Shown: positions 23,701 to 35,700 of the stretch, in pieces
How positions within the stretch are numbered: the stretch's first letter is position 1
Layout of the letters: each line of letters starts with the position of its first letter
Assembly (NCBI GenBank): GCA_035610835.1
Contig: CM069456.1
Location: 27,410,234 to 27,474,233, forward strand
Direction of reading: 5' to 3'
Origin: Ophiura sarsii
Lineage: Eukaryota > Echinodermata > Ophiuroidea > Amphilepidida > Ophiuridae
DNA: 64,000 nt
Notes under the pieces: generated by a model
Database searches by the model: none
What the model saw: the letters and a program-made list of their open reading frames with translations, nothing else
Told to the model about the DNA's origin: nothing
Made by a program: the position numbers and the translations under genes

Positions 23701-26700
23701 ACTTCTCCTACATTTGCTGTACAAGGATCACCGATTTGCAGAGCGCACAAGTTAATGAAATGTCTGGCGCGAGAAGAGTAGATTCTGATAGTGGACTGCC
23801 TTCTTCTTTTGGTGGCAAGGACTGCAGACTTTCCAGAAAAACCCTCCTTCTCAAAGCGTTGCTTGATAAGGTCCATGCAGTTAATTTCAACTCATCCGTT
23901 GCGTGGTACTTTGCTTTGGATCCCGGCATTCTGAGGATGTCTGAGTTCCGAGGAAGACGGATGGGGTTCCAAACTGATAGCATCATGAGTATCTGGAACC
24001 ATTGGCATTTCGGCCAAAATGGGGCTATCAGAAGTAACTCGCACTTGTCCTCCTGAATCTTCTGGAGGACTCTGTCGATGAGAGGGAGTGGTGGGAACGC
24101 GTAGGCTCGCATTTCCTTATATGATATCGATAGAGCGTCCACGGCCCATACCTGAGGATCCTGAGATCTGGAACAATAGATTCGAAGTTGGTTGTCGAGG
24201 TTTGATGCAAACAGATCTATCGTCGGGATGTTCCTGAGGGACATAGGTCCTGGAACATTGGTTTCGAGAGAGCCCAGTTGTTGACGTTCATGGATACACC
24301 TCTTGACAAGTTGTCCGCCAGTATATTGGCTATCCCGGGTATGTGTGTTGCTGACAGGATGATTCCTCTCTACTGACACCTCCCTGCTTGTTGATGTGAG
24401 CAACCACCGAGGAGTTGTCTGATTTCACTAAGATCTTCGTCCCTTTTGATGATGTTTCGAGGTCCTGAAGGGAGTTTCTTACTGCCCAAAGTTCTAACAT
24501 GCTGATAAGGAATTTTGACTCTTCTGTAGACCATGTTCCCTTGATAGGCAATATATCATAAAGTTTTGAAAATAAAAGTATCTATTTGAAAGTGGAATAC
24601 ATGGAAACAAAGTACTTTTTCATACAAAATGAAGGTTCAACCATGTCTGCAGGCTTGAATAATCACAAAATTATAGCCAAAAATAGTTTGCCTCATATTG
24701 ACAAAAAATAGTCTAGTCATATGCAGATTTTAAACCTTTTTAGCTTAAATGGGCAATACTTTCATGTTGTCCAGTTGCTTGTGTGTGGTTAGTTAGACAT
24801 CAGTGAATGCATCCCCAGCCCGCTTCATACTACTCCGCTGGATTTAAAAGAGGAAACATGGAGTTATCCACATATATTAGCTACTTAATTCTTTTAATAA
24901 AAAAATAGGAAAATAGAGCGAATTGCGCCCGAACACCAATCACGAACATGCTATTGTAAGAGATCGGATTTATTTCAACAGTCCCATTCGCGTCGTTTTC
25001 ATTTTTTTGTGTGGGAACAAATCATATAGTCGTATTTTCATCAAATTTCCGTACAAAATACGTCAAACCTTACTAGATGGCAGGTCTGTAAGACTTGTCT
25101 TCTGATGGCGTATGCTGGTTCCCTGCACCCTGGATCACTTATCCATAGGTGCACCCTGGATCACTTATCCATAGGTGCAGGTACAGGCAACCGATTGTCG
25201 GCCGTAACAGTAAGCTCAACACATTGCATTGTCGTTCTGTTATGGCATAAGGTAAAAAACGATCAACACACTGTAGCTGAGATACCGCATCGAACGCTGA
25301 ATGCATTGTCGCGCTGCCATAGCTACGGCGCGATGGGGAATGCGCTATGACATATGTGCGTGTGAAGTCCGGCGCTGTGGTTATCGCAGAAGCACGTGTA
25401 GTTTGTGCCAATCAACAATTTGTAATCATTCTAAGCGTGACGCTGGCTTGATCGAATTTATTTGTGGATCTATTTTTGTCAATCATGAATACGCATGACT
25501 TTTATGCCAGCAAATCAGATTTGAGTGGAAATTGGCGCGTACCTGCATCTATGGATAAGTTGTGTGGAGCCCATTGATGCAGGGAACTAGCATACTGATG
25601 GCGGTGCTTGGTGTGAAGATGAAGTTTAGAACTTTTGTTAAAGGATTGTTTAGGGCTTCCTCTTGCGCGTGATGATCCTTTTTTTTAATTTGCGACGTAG
25701 TATTTAGTAACGTTGATGAGCCCTGGCAGACGCCCTCATCATACGACCCGACATATCCATGGCCAACCTGGCAGACACATAGGATCTTCTAGACTCCTCC
25801 GAAGCCGAACCTTGAATTGGTGGCTGAAGGTCCAAAGGGAGCGCGTTAATGATAGACATTTGGAAAATGCTAAGTCTTCTTATTTGCACGAGGTCCTCTT
25901 GTTCCAAGGAAAGGGTGTAATTCCCAATCCTTATTGAAGGTGTCGGGAGATGAAGACTTCCTCTTCAGGTAATTCATAACATCCTTGTCGATAGTCATCG
26001 GGCCGACCTCAAATGCCATGTCGATCTTTCCCGGTGGGAAGATGACTCAGATGAGCGTTCTATTCTTAGTGTTCACTTCCCACTCAAAACCGAAGGAGGA
26101 CGATTCCTGAGTCGTCTAGGTATGTCTAAAGACGTTCGATGGAAAAATGTCCGATGAGTTATCAACTTCATCCCCCTGATCCCTGTTCCTCAGTATAAGA
26201 CATTTGTCTATCATCCTCGTATAGTCCTCGTCACTATCATCCACATCATCACTGACTAAGTCTGTGGTGTTGACAGAGTTAATAGTAGAGACTGTAATAA
26301 GCGGGCGAACGCTAGTTGTTCGGTCGCTTGGAGCGTTATCAAACCCAGATCAATGATTTCCTATACCTAGTGCAACTTGCTGTTGTTATGCGTGGTCATT
26401 GAAATCGCCATAACTTTAAAAGTATCCATTCAATTTTCTTGAATGAGGTATCAAACTGCGGAGAAGAAATTTGCTCATTTAATGAATATCTCAGATTTTT
26501 GGTACCGATTATCTATTTTGAATTAACCAACCTCAAAGCACCTGGTCCGGGACTTTTTGTGCTAAGGCCTAAAAAAAAGGTGTTTGATTGGCCTAACATG
26601 ACAAAAACAAATAGGATAGGTCGGTTGTAGCGACGCAAAACGTATCAAAAACGCAAAACGTATTAATTGATACGTTTTGCGTTAACGGTGGGTCAGACAT

Positions 26701-29700
26701 AACAAAAAAGGGACAACTCGACGCAAATCGTATCAATTTTGATACGTTTTGCGACGTACAAACTACAAAAGGGGCAACTTTACGTAAATCGTATCAAAGT
26801 GAGGATCTTCCATTTATTGCACTTCCTCCCCCTTTTCCCCCAAATTTTCAAAAATATAGACCCTTTTCCCCAAATGTTGACAATGTAGAACCAGAGTCCC
26901 AAAACAGGTAACTATTTGACTTAACCTTGGCCATATTGGTATTGAAGTCAGATTGTGTGTGTCACTGTAGGGGGCGCTTTTTAAAGTGGCTCCGGGCAAA
27001 AAAACTTATCACTGCTTTATTATTATTATTATTATTTTTATTAGTGTTATACGGTCAAAACTATCCTTAAGGGGAAAGAAAACAATGAGATAGTGTTATT
27101 AGTGTTTGGTTGTGGGTGTGGCTTTAGAGAGCGCTTTTTATCTCCCTGGGGGATGTTGCAGACAGCTTTTTTTTCTCGAAACCTTAATGTATTATTTTAT
27201 AGATGCATTTTATCCAACAAGCATTACAGACTACAATCAACTTCTATTTATCATTGGCCGGATTTGGTCCGAAACAGGTTTCACTGAATATATCATTGAC
27301 TTAAGATGTGTTTCTAGCATGTTCAAGTGTTTCTAGCACAGTAAGACATATCGATACGTTTTACGTCAAAGCTATTTTTTCGTTCAAGTAGGATGTTATT
27401 CTTCTTCATGGAATGTATGTCATTGGCATTGGAATGTTTCTATCCCATAAAATATGTTGTAAAGAATTGGTATGTTTTGCGTCAAGTTGCCCCTTTTTCA
27501 CATAGTCTTACGCAAAACGTAACAACATTGATACGTTTTGCGTTAGGGCAGTTTTATTGCTCTATAGTACAACAAAAGAAATATTTTGGAAAACTGTTCA
27601 CATAAAAATGATGCAATTAGTCTAAACAACACTCCCTATGAATTTCAAGTGTTTCTAGAATTAGTTATTTTTCAGTGCTTTTTGTCCAAAGGAAAAGTTG
27701 ATACATTTTGCGTTAGAGCAGTTTTTGCTCTAGAGTACAACAAAGGAAATATATGGGAAAACATTTCACAGAAACATGGTGCAATTGGTCTAAACAACCC
27801 TCCCTATGAATTTCCCTAAGTGTTTCTTGAATTTGTTATTTTTCAGTGTTATGTTGGCCAAGGACAAGTTGATATGTTTTGCGTTAGAGCAGTTTTTTTG
27901 CTCCAGAGTACAAGAAATAAAATATTTTGGAAAACATTTCACAGAAACATGGTGCAATTGGTCTAAACAACCCTCCCTATGAATTTCAAGTGTTTCTAGA
28001 ATTTGTTATTTTTCAGTGGCTTTTTGCCTGAGGAAAAGTTGATACGGTTAGCGTTAGGGCAGTTATTTTGCTATAGAGTACACAAAACGATATATTTTGG
28101 AAAACTTTTCACAGAAACATGGTTCAATTGTACTAAACAATCCTCCCTATAAATATCAAGTGCTTCTAGAATTTATCATTTTTCAGTATTTTTTGGTCTA
28201 AGCAAAAGTTGATACGTTTTGCGTTAGAGCAGGTTTTTTTGCTCTAGAGTACAAAAAAGAACTATTTTGGAACACTTTTCAGAGAAACATGGTGCAATTG
28301 TGCTAAACAATCCTCCCTATAAATATCAAGTGTTTCTAGAATATGTTATTTTTCAGAGTTTTTTGGCTAAAGAAAAGTTGCCCCTCTTTCACTTAGTCAA
28401 ACGCAAAACGTATCAAAAGTTGATACGTTTTGCGTTAGAGTAGATTTTTTGCTCTTGGGTATAAAAAAGGAAATATTTCGGAAAACTTTTCACAGAAACA
28501 TAGTGCAATTGTTGTAAACAACCATCCCTATACATTTGAAGTATTTCTAGAATTTGTTATTTTTCAGTGTTTTTTTTGGCTAAGCAAAAGTTGATACGTT
28601 TTGCGTTAGGGACGTTATTTTGCTCTAGAGTACAAAAAATGAAATATTTCGGAAAACTTTTCACAGAAACATGGTGCAATGGATCTAAACAATCCTATAA
28701 ATATCAAGTATTTCTAGAATTTGTTATTTTTAGTATTTTTGGGCCTAAAGAAGAGTTGATACGTTTTGCGTTAGAGCAGGTTTTTTTTGCTCTACAGTAC
28801 AACAAATGAATTATTTTGGAAAACTTTTAACAGAATCATAGTGCAATTGTTATAAACAACCCTCCCTATAAATATCAATTGTTTCTATAATTTATTATTT
28901 TCCAGTATTTTTTGGCCTAAGCAAAAGTTGATACGTTTGATTTTATACCCCGGCTTGTCCACAGGTGACTCAAGGATGTGTTTACATTTTTGAGGGTCAT
29001 GTCTGCCATACTTGAGGGTTCGGAGAGGGGTAAGGGAGAGTATTGACGCACATGCCTGATGGTATGTGGCCAGTCAATCCCTCGTTGTAGGTCCCGCACT
29101 TGTCTTAAATTGCTCTTATTTATCCTACTAAGCATAGAAGAATAAGTTTTCCCGACTTTTTTCAATTTCATTTGAAATTGCGACATATTGACCCTCTTGG
29201 GCACGTGTCATTGAAAGGCTACTAAAACTTATTTGATGTTTGATTCCTCGAGCTCTTCTTTCTCTACTTCATGAAGTAGAACACGCATTGTTCAGCATGA
29301 CTGAAGGTTGTTACATTGAACCTATAAATTAGGTTCATTTTAAGTGTTGGCATGTTTCCAGATTGACTAATCAGTCAAATACATTCAAAGTCTTGAATAT
29401 CTTAACCAGGATTTTATCAACATACATATACAGTTTTCTATTTAATGACATAAATAAATAGAAAGTGTTCTATTTAACATGAAATAGATAAAATAGAAAG
29501 TGTTCTATTTAAGAGAAAGAAATAGATAGTATTATATTATTTTATTTTACTACTAAATTAATGGAGGCGCAAACATGCACGTGTTTTGCATGTGATCAAC
29601 ATCGGACTGGTAAGACGACCAGCCTTTTCATCTTTTTATGATGATACTAAGTGGCATCCATTGTTTGCTTGGATGATCGCGGACTTTTTTGGCTGCCGCT

Positions 29701-32700
29701 GCATTGTCTTCTCAATGCGTAGTTTACTAGTGACTATACAGGAGGAAGAACATGGTCGCCATTGCTGTAGTTAACCAGGAAATTGAACTCGGAAAACATC
29801 CATTACAGTGTCAGGCTTGTGCCACAAACTGTACCATAAGCTTAGCGGTAGATTGTCCGCGAAATTTCAGGGCCCTAGTTTGGGTTCCGATCAGCGAATG
29901 TTATCTCGCTCGTTGCATAACATTTTATATCTGTAAGTAATGGGCAAGTCAGCCCTATTCTTGCTTATGGTAACTTGTGTATGTAGGCATAGGTCAGTTG
30001 ACCCATGACAGGTACCTGTCATGATCGACCTTAACAGCAGCCCGCATAATCCGCTACTGATGAGACTCACGAGAGTCGAAACGCGTCTAGCTATTTATTC
30101 TGCATGCCGTCACCACTTGTATTATCTTAAACATGGTGGGCCTTTCAACTCTATAAGTCTCTGTACGTAGTACTTTCTTAATTTATTTTGTCTCCTCCCT
30201 AGTAGCTAAAATTCAGGGGAGAAGACATTCTAAGTTAGGAAACTCGATATACTAAGCTAATTGTATATCGGACATTCATAGTCTTGAATGGCTCTTCGTT
30301 TTCCGTATTAGTCCATAGTATTGGACTATTATCATTTTTTGAACTTTTCCAAGTAAACTTAGTGCGAAAGCAAGCGAGCTTTCTTTTAGCAAATAGTTTC
30401 ATATACCTGAAGTTCCATAGTCATGAATTACCGGGTGAATCACAACAAGTCGCCTCCATCCATCATCGTTTAAAGTAGGCAAGGGAAGCCTTCTGTCATC
30501 GTTTAAATAACTCTCAATAAGCCAGTTCGCTTTTTGATTTATCGTAAGATAAATATAACTGCCATTATTATATACACATCAAGCCTCATATAAGTTTAAT
30601 ATGAGCCAAACATGTTCAAAGTCTAGAACTTTCAATGCCGCGTTTCTTTTAGTCCAAAACGGAATAAAGCACATGGTCTATACAACTTCCAGCAAGACAA
30701 TTATTTGTCAGATTTTAATAAGATATACTTTCCTAGTTTGGAAATTTATCGTCTGATATGGAACAAGCTTTTATCGAGTTTCAATCGGGCGCATTTCCCA
30801 GTTGACATAGAAGGATCATTGATATATTATGTTAGATATAGACAAAATATAGTAGAATTTCAAGTCTAGAAATTCAACGTTGATTGACTAACAACACAAA
30901 ATAAGTTTTTCCACGCGACGACAGAGATATTGTCGGGCGACGTGCCTTTCATTTTGATTTTCTTTTAAATCAACCACTACTTAGTTAGGATTTACACTAA
31001 GTTATGTCGGAAAGTATTATGAGCAATTTTTGATTTGGACGGTCCGAAAGCAGGTACTCTTGATACCCTCCCACTTTATGAGAAAAATGTGTTGTACTCT
31101 AGAGCAAATAACTGCCCCAACGCAATACGTATCAACTTTTCTTTAGCCAAAAGACACTGAAAAATAACAAATTATAGAAACACTTGAAATGTATAGGGAG
31201 GGTTGTTTAGACCAATTACACCATGTTTCTGTGAACAGTTTTCCAAACTAATTCATTTGCTGTTCTCTAGAGCAAAGTAACTGCCCCAACGTACAACGTA
31301 TCAACTTGTCCTTAGCCTTACCCTCCCACTTTATGAGAAAAATGTGTTGTACTCTAGAGCAAATAACTGCCCCAACGCAATACGTATCAACTTTTCTTTA
31401 GCCAAAAACACACTGACAAATAACTAATTCTAGAAACACTTGAAATGTATAGGGAGGGTAGTTTTGACCAATTGCACCATGTTTCTGTGAAAGAAATTCC
31501 AAAATAGTTCCTTTTTGTGTACTCTAGACCTTAAAAACTGCTCTAACGCAAAACGTATCAATTTTGATATGTTTTGCGTTCGCCTAAGTGAAAGAGGGGC
31601 AACTTGATGCAAAACGTATCAACTTTTTAACAAATTCTAAACGAAATAAAACACTGAAAAATAAAAATATTCTAGAAACACTTGAAATGTATTGTTAGGG
31701 GTATACACCACCAAGACGCTCCCCATAGACGCTACGTGCAAAGTAGGGGTCATACAATCGGCTCTAACTTGAGTTATCCCATACGTCCTTACATGAAATT
31801 TACAGAGATTATTCCCAAGGGTTGTCCGCAAAACATATCAAAAGCATACCCCTTGATGTCAGACTAGATTTTTCAATATTTTGCGATAAATTTGATGTAG
31901 CGATTTTGGCCATTTATTTACGCCCCATAACTCAAGAACGGACCTTACGCCGATTTCGGTCGTTTAAAACTTTAAAATGTTCAAACTAGTGCGATTTTTT
32001 TTGAGATTTTTACTATGCACACTCATAAAAATGTATGATACCCAAATCAAAAGAATTGAAAAAAGTCTATCAAAATCTCGCAATTTGTACCGCAAAAAGG
32101 AAATATTGCTGTGATAAACTGTTACCGGACGTGCTATCCCATAGTGCATTGGTGGTGTATACCCATAGGGTAGTTTTGACCAATTGTACCATGTATCTGT
32201 GAATAGTTTCCAAAGTAATGCATTTGTTGTACTCTAGAGCAAAATAACTGCCCCAACGTACAACGTATCAACTTTTCCTTAGCCCAAAAAAACACTGACA
32301 AGTAACTAATCCTAGAAACACTTGAAATGTATAGGGAGGGTAGTTTTGACCAATTGCACCATATTTCTGTGAAAGAATTTCCAAAATAGTTCCTTTTTGT
32401 GTATTCTAGACCTAAAAACTGCTCTAACGCAAAACGTATCAATTTTGATATGTTTTGCGATTGCCTATAAGTGAAAGAGGGGCAACTTGACGCAAAAGGA
32501 ATCAACTTTTTAACAAATTCAGAAACACTTGAAATGCATAAAGAGGGTTGTTTAGACCAATTGTGAAAAATCTTCCAAAATAATTAATTTGTTGAACTCT
32601 AGAGCAAAATAAATGCCCCAACGCAAAACGTATCAACTTTTCCTTAGCCAAAAATCCACTGAAAATAACTAATTCTAGAAACACTTGAAATGTATAAGAA

Positions 32701-35700
32701 GGGTTGTTTAGACCAATTGTACCACGTTTATGTGAACAGTTTTCCGAACTAATTCATTTGCTGTACTCTAGAGCAAAATAACTACCCCAACGTATCAACT
32801 TTTCATTAGCCAAAAAAAACAGACTGAAAAATAACAAATTCTAGAAACATTTGAAATGTGTAGTTTGACCAATTGCACCATTTCTGTGAACAGTTTTCAA
32901 AAACATGTCCTTTTTCTACTCTAGAGCAAAAAAATACTCCAACGCAAAACGTATCATTTGAAAAGGAAAAGGGGGCAACAAGACACAAAACGTATCATTT
33001 GTTTACAATATATTTCAAATGAAATACATTCCCTGAAGAAGAAAAATCCATCTTTAACGAAAAATAACTTTTACTTAAAATGTATCGATTTATTTGCTGT
33101 TCTAGAAACACATCTTAAGTCAATGATATATTCAGTGAACCTGTTTTGAACCAAATCCGGCCAATGATAAATTAAAGATTAGTGTAGTCTGAAATTCTTG
33201 TTGGATGAAATGCATCTATAAAATAATACATTAAGATTTTATTTCGAAAAAAAAAGCTGTCTGCAACATTTCCAGGGAGATGAAAAAGCGTTCTCTAAGA
33301 CCACACCCACCACCAGACACTAATAATAATATTAATAATAATAATAATAATAACGCAGTGATTAGTTTGTTAGCCAGGAGCCACTGTAAAAAGCGCCCCC
33401 TACGGTAACACACACTGACTTCTATACCCAAATGGCCAAGGTTTAGTCAAATAAAAATGAACATTTGGAGAAAATGTCTATATTTATGAAACTTTTGGGG
33501 AAAATGGGGAGGGAGTGCAATGAATGGAAGATCCTCACTTTGATACGATTATTTGAATTGCCCCTTTTTTGTTTTGCACGACGGAAAACGTATCAAAATT
33601 GATACGTTTTGCGTCGAGTTGCCCTTTTTTGTTCTATCTTATTCGCCATTAACGCAAAACGTATCAATTTTGGTACGTTTTGCGTGGTTGATACGTTTTG
33701 CGTCGCTACAGTCGGTCGGGATTTTTTTTTTTTTTTTTTAAATCACCTTAGCCGAAAATGAAAGCAAACAGTCAGAAACTTTTTAAAGTATAAAAATTGA
33801 ACAAAGAAATAAAATACTTCGTTCAATTTTGAAAAGCCGTATATTTTCGAAAAGCCGGATATTCTCTTATATTGCAATGATATTTCAAATGTCATTTTTA
33901 AGAGAAAGAAGAGCATTTGTATAGTATAAATCAAAATTCCAATGCTTAACTGATAAAATAACATCATTATTACAAAAATAAAGACAAAAGAATAATACTC
34001 CGGTTTTTAAAATTGTAAACTAGTTGGGGTCACTTGACCTATACAGGGGTATAATGTAATACATGCTCCGATTTGGACCGGACTTATGTGGTTTGATAAG
34101 ACAAGAAAAAAGTCAATAATTATGACCAGGTCAAAGGTCAAGAAGGGGTCATCAGGGGTTAAAATCTGAATTTTCAACCGATTCACTTAAATCGCTTCTT
34201 GACGCACAGGAAAAAGCTGATGCCAGAATTGGTCAAAAGATTCTGTGGGTCCATGCACAAAGTGATTACAATTGATGTGTCATATGGGTCACTAGGGGTC
34301 ATTGACCTATACAGGGTTTAAACTTAAGACATGCTCCAATTTTGATCGGACTTGATGCAGCTGATATCTTTTCATTAAAAAAGAAGAAAAGTCAATCATG
34401 ACCTCGGGGTCAATTGTTAGGAATGAAGAAAAAAATCAAGGTGGCTTAATAGGTCTTTGACCAGAGCAATATCTAGTTATTTATGTGAATTATATTTTCA
34501 GTTGTGTTTGATATTAGTGTACCAGTATATGGTATTTACAATTCATACAATGATGATAATGATGACATTTCCCTGTCTTGTCATTTCACAGGAATACACT
34601 CCATTACATATTGCAGCTAGACAGTCATCAGTTGAATGCTGCCAGTTACTACTACATGCTAAGGCAGACATAGAGGCTAGGGATAAAGATGTAAGTGTAG
34701 CACATGAATCTATCTAGCCTATTTCATTCCACTGCAGAAGGAAGGCCTCTTCATCAATTTTCCATTTCACTCTGTCCTGAGCTGTCCTTTTCCAAGTAAC
34801 GTTGCCATACTCTATGATGTCGTCTATCCACCGTCTGTTTGGCCTGCCTCTTCCTCTGGTGAATGCTCTGGGGATCCAGTCTGTTAATTTATGAGTCCAT
34901 CTGTTGTCTTTCCTCCTGGCTAGATGGCCAGCCCACCTCCATTTTTTTGATTTTATTTCCAGTATGATGTCCCTCACTTCTGTTTTCTTCCTTAAATCTG
35001 TGTTGGTCACCCTGTCCCTTCTTGTAACGCCAATCAATATCCTTTCCATTGCCCTCTCAGTGACTTTTAGCTTCTTCTCCAATCTCTTAGTTGTTGTCCA
35101 TGTTTCTGAGCCATACGATAGCACTGGGATGATACACTGGTTGAAAATTGGTCGCTTTAGTGACAATGGTAGCTCTTCATCACGAAAGATAAAGCTGAGC
35201 TTACCAAACTTCACCCATGCTAGCTGTATCCTTCTGTTCACTCCCCCTGCTGTTTCATTTTCCAGAGAAATCTTCTTGCCCAGGTATATATACTGTCCAC
35301 TCTTTCTATGGTTTTTCCTTGAACTGTTATAGCATAATCTTTCAGCTTGTTGCACATCATCACTTTTGTCTTCTTGATGTTCATGTTAAGTCCAGCCTTG
35401 TTGCTCTCTTCACTCAGTTCTCGGATCATCTTCTGCAATTTCTGGGGCTCATGGCTGAGAAGTAGGATGAATATAGACTAAGAATTAATTTACACAATGG
35501 GATGCATTTTGTAGTTACTTAATATGGTTTATTATTTATGTGAATTATATTTTCAATTGTGTTTTATATTAGTGTACCAGTATGTGGTATATATTTACAA
35601 TTCATACAATGATGATAATGATGACATATCCCTGTCTTGCCATTTCACAGGATGGCACTCCATTACATATTGCAGCTAGTCAGTCATCAGTTGAATGCTG

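Larger units (their letters stand above)
26626..33710. mobile_element. 7,085-bp satellite-armed fold-back transposon
   Basis: The ends are perfect 23-bp inverted repeats starting tgtagcgacgcaaaacgtat. They are flanked by a 6-bp direct repeat, gtcggt (26620-26625 and 33711-33716). Inverted similarity continues for roughly 750-880 bp, including aaagtgaggatcttccat, gggggcgctttttа-like and catttatcattggccggattt-like phrases. Inside, both arms become arrays of ~170-bp units in opposite orientation, leaving a ~2.1 kb centre. No recognisable transposase is present. The 6-bp duplication and long TIRs recall Polinton, Dada or IS3EU groups, but none of their proteins is visible, so the family is unassigned. 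Confidence 0.85.
20724..34591 (+). other. Intron 1 (13.9 kb), filled with mobile DNA
   Basis: It runs from a gtgagt donor to a tttcacag acceptor. It contains the nested elements at 21340-22772, a hAT-like end at 23111, DIRS-like remnants, the 9-bp-TSD element, the 7.1 kb satellite-armed element and a weak repeat at 34020-34440. No further ankyrin exon was recognised inside, though one could be missed. Confidence 0.7.

Noticed and set aside
23522..24056. Plus-strand ORFs of 77 and 131 codons
   Set aside because: They are shadows of the DIRS-like RNase H/recombinase frames on the minus strand.
26626..33710. Polinton/Maverick identity for the 7.1 kb element
   Set aside because: The 6-bp duplication and long inverted repeats fit, but the ends do not start AG and no polymerase, integrase or capsid gene is visible.
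34904..35332. 142-codon plus-strand ORF
   Set aside because: It is the antisense shadow of the LINE reverse-transcriptase frame on the minus strand.
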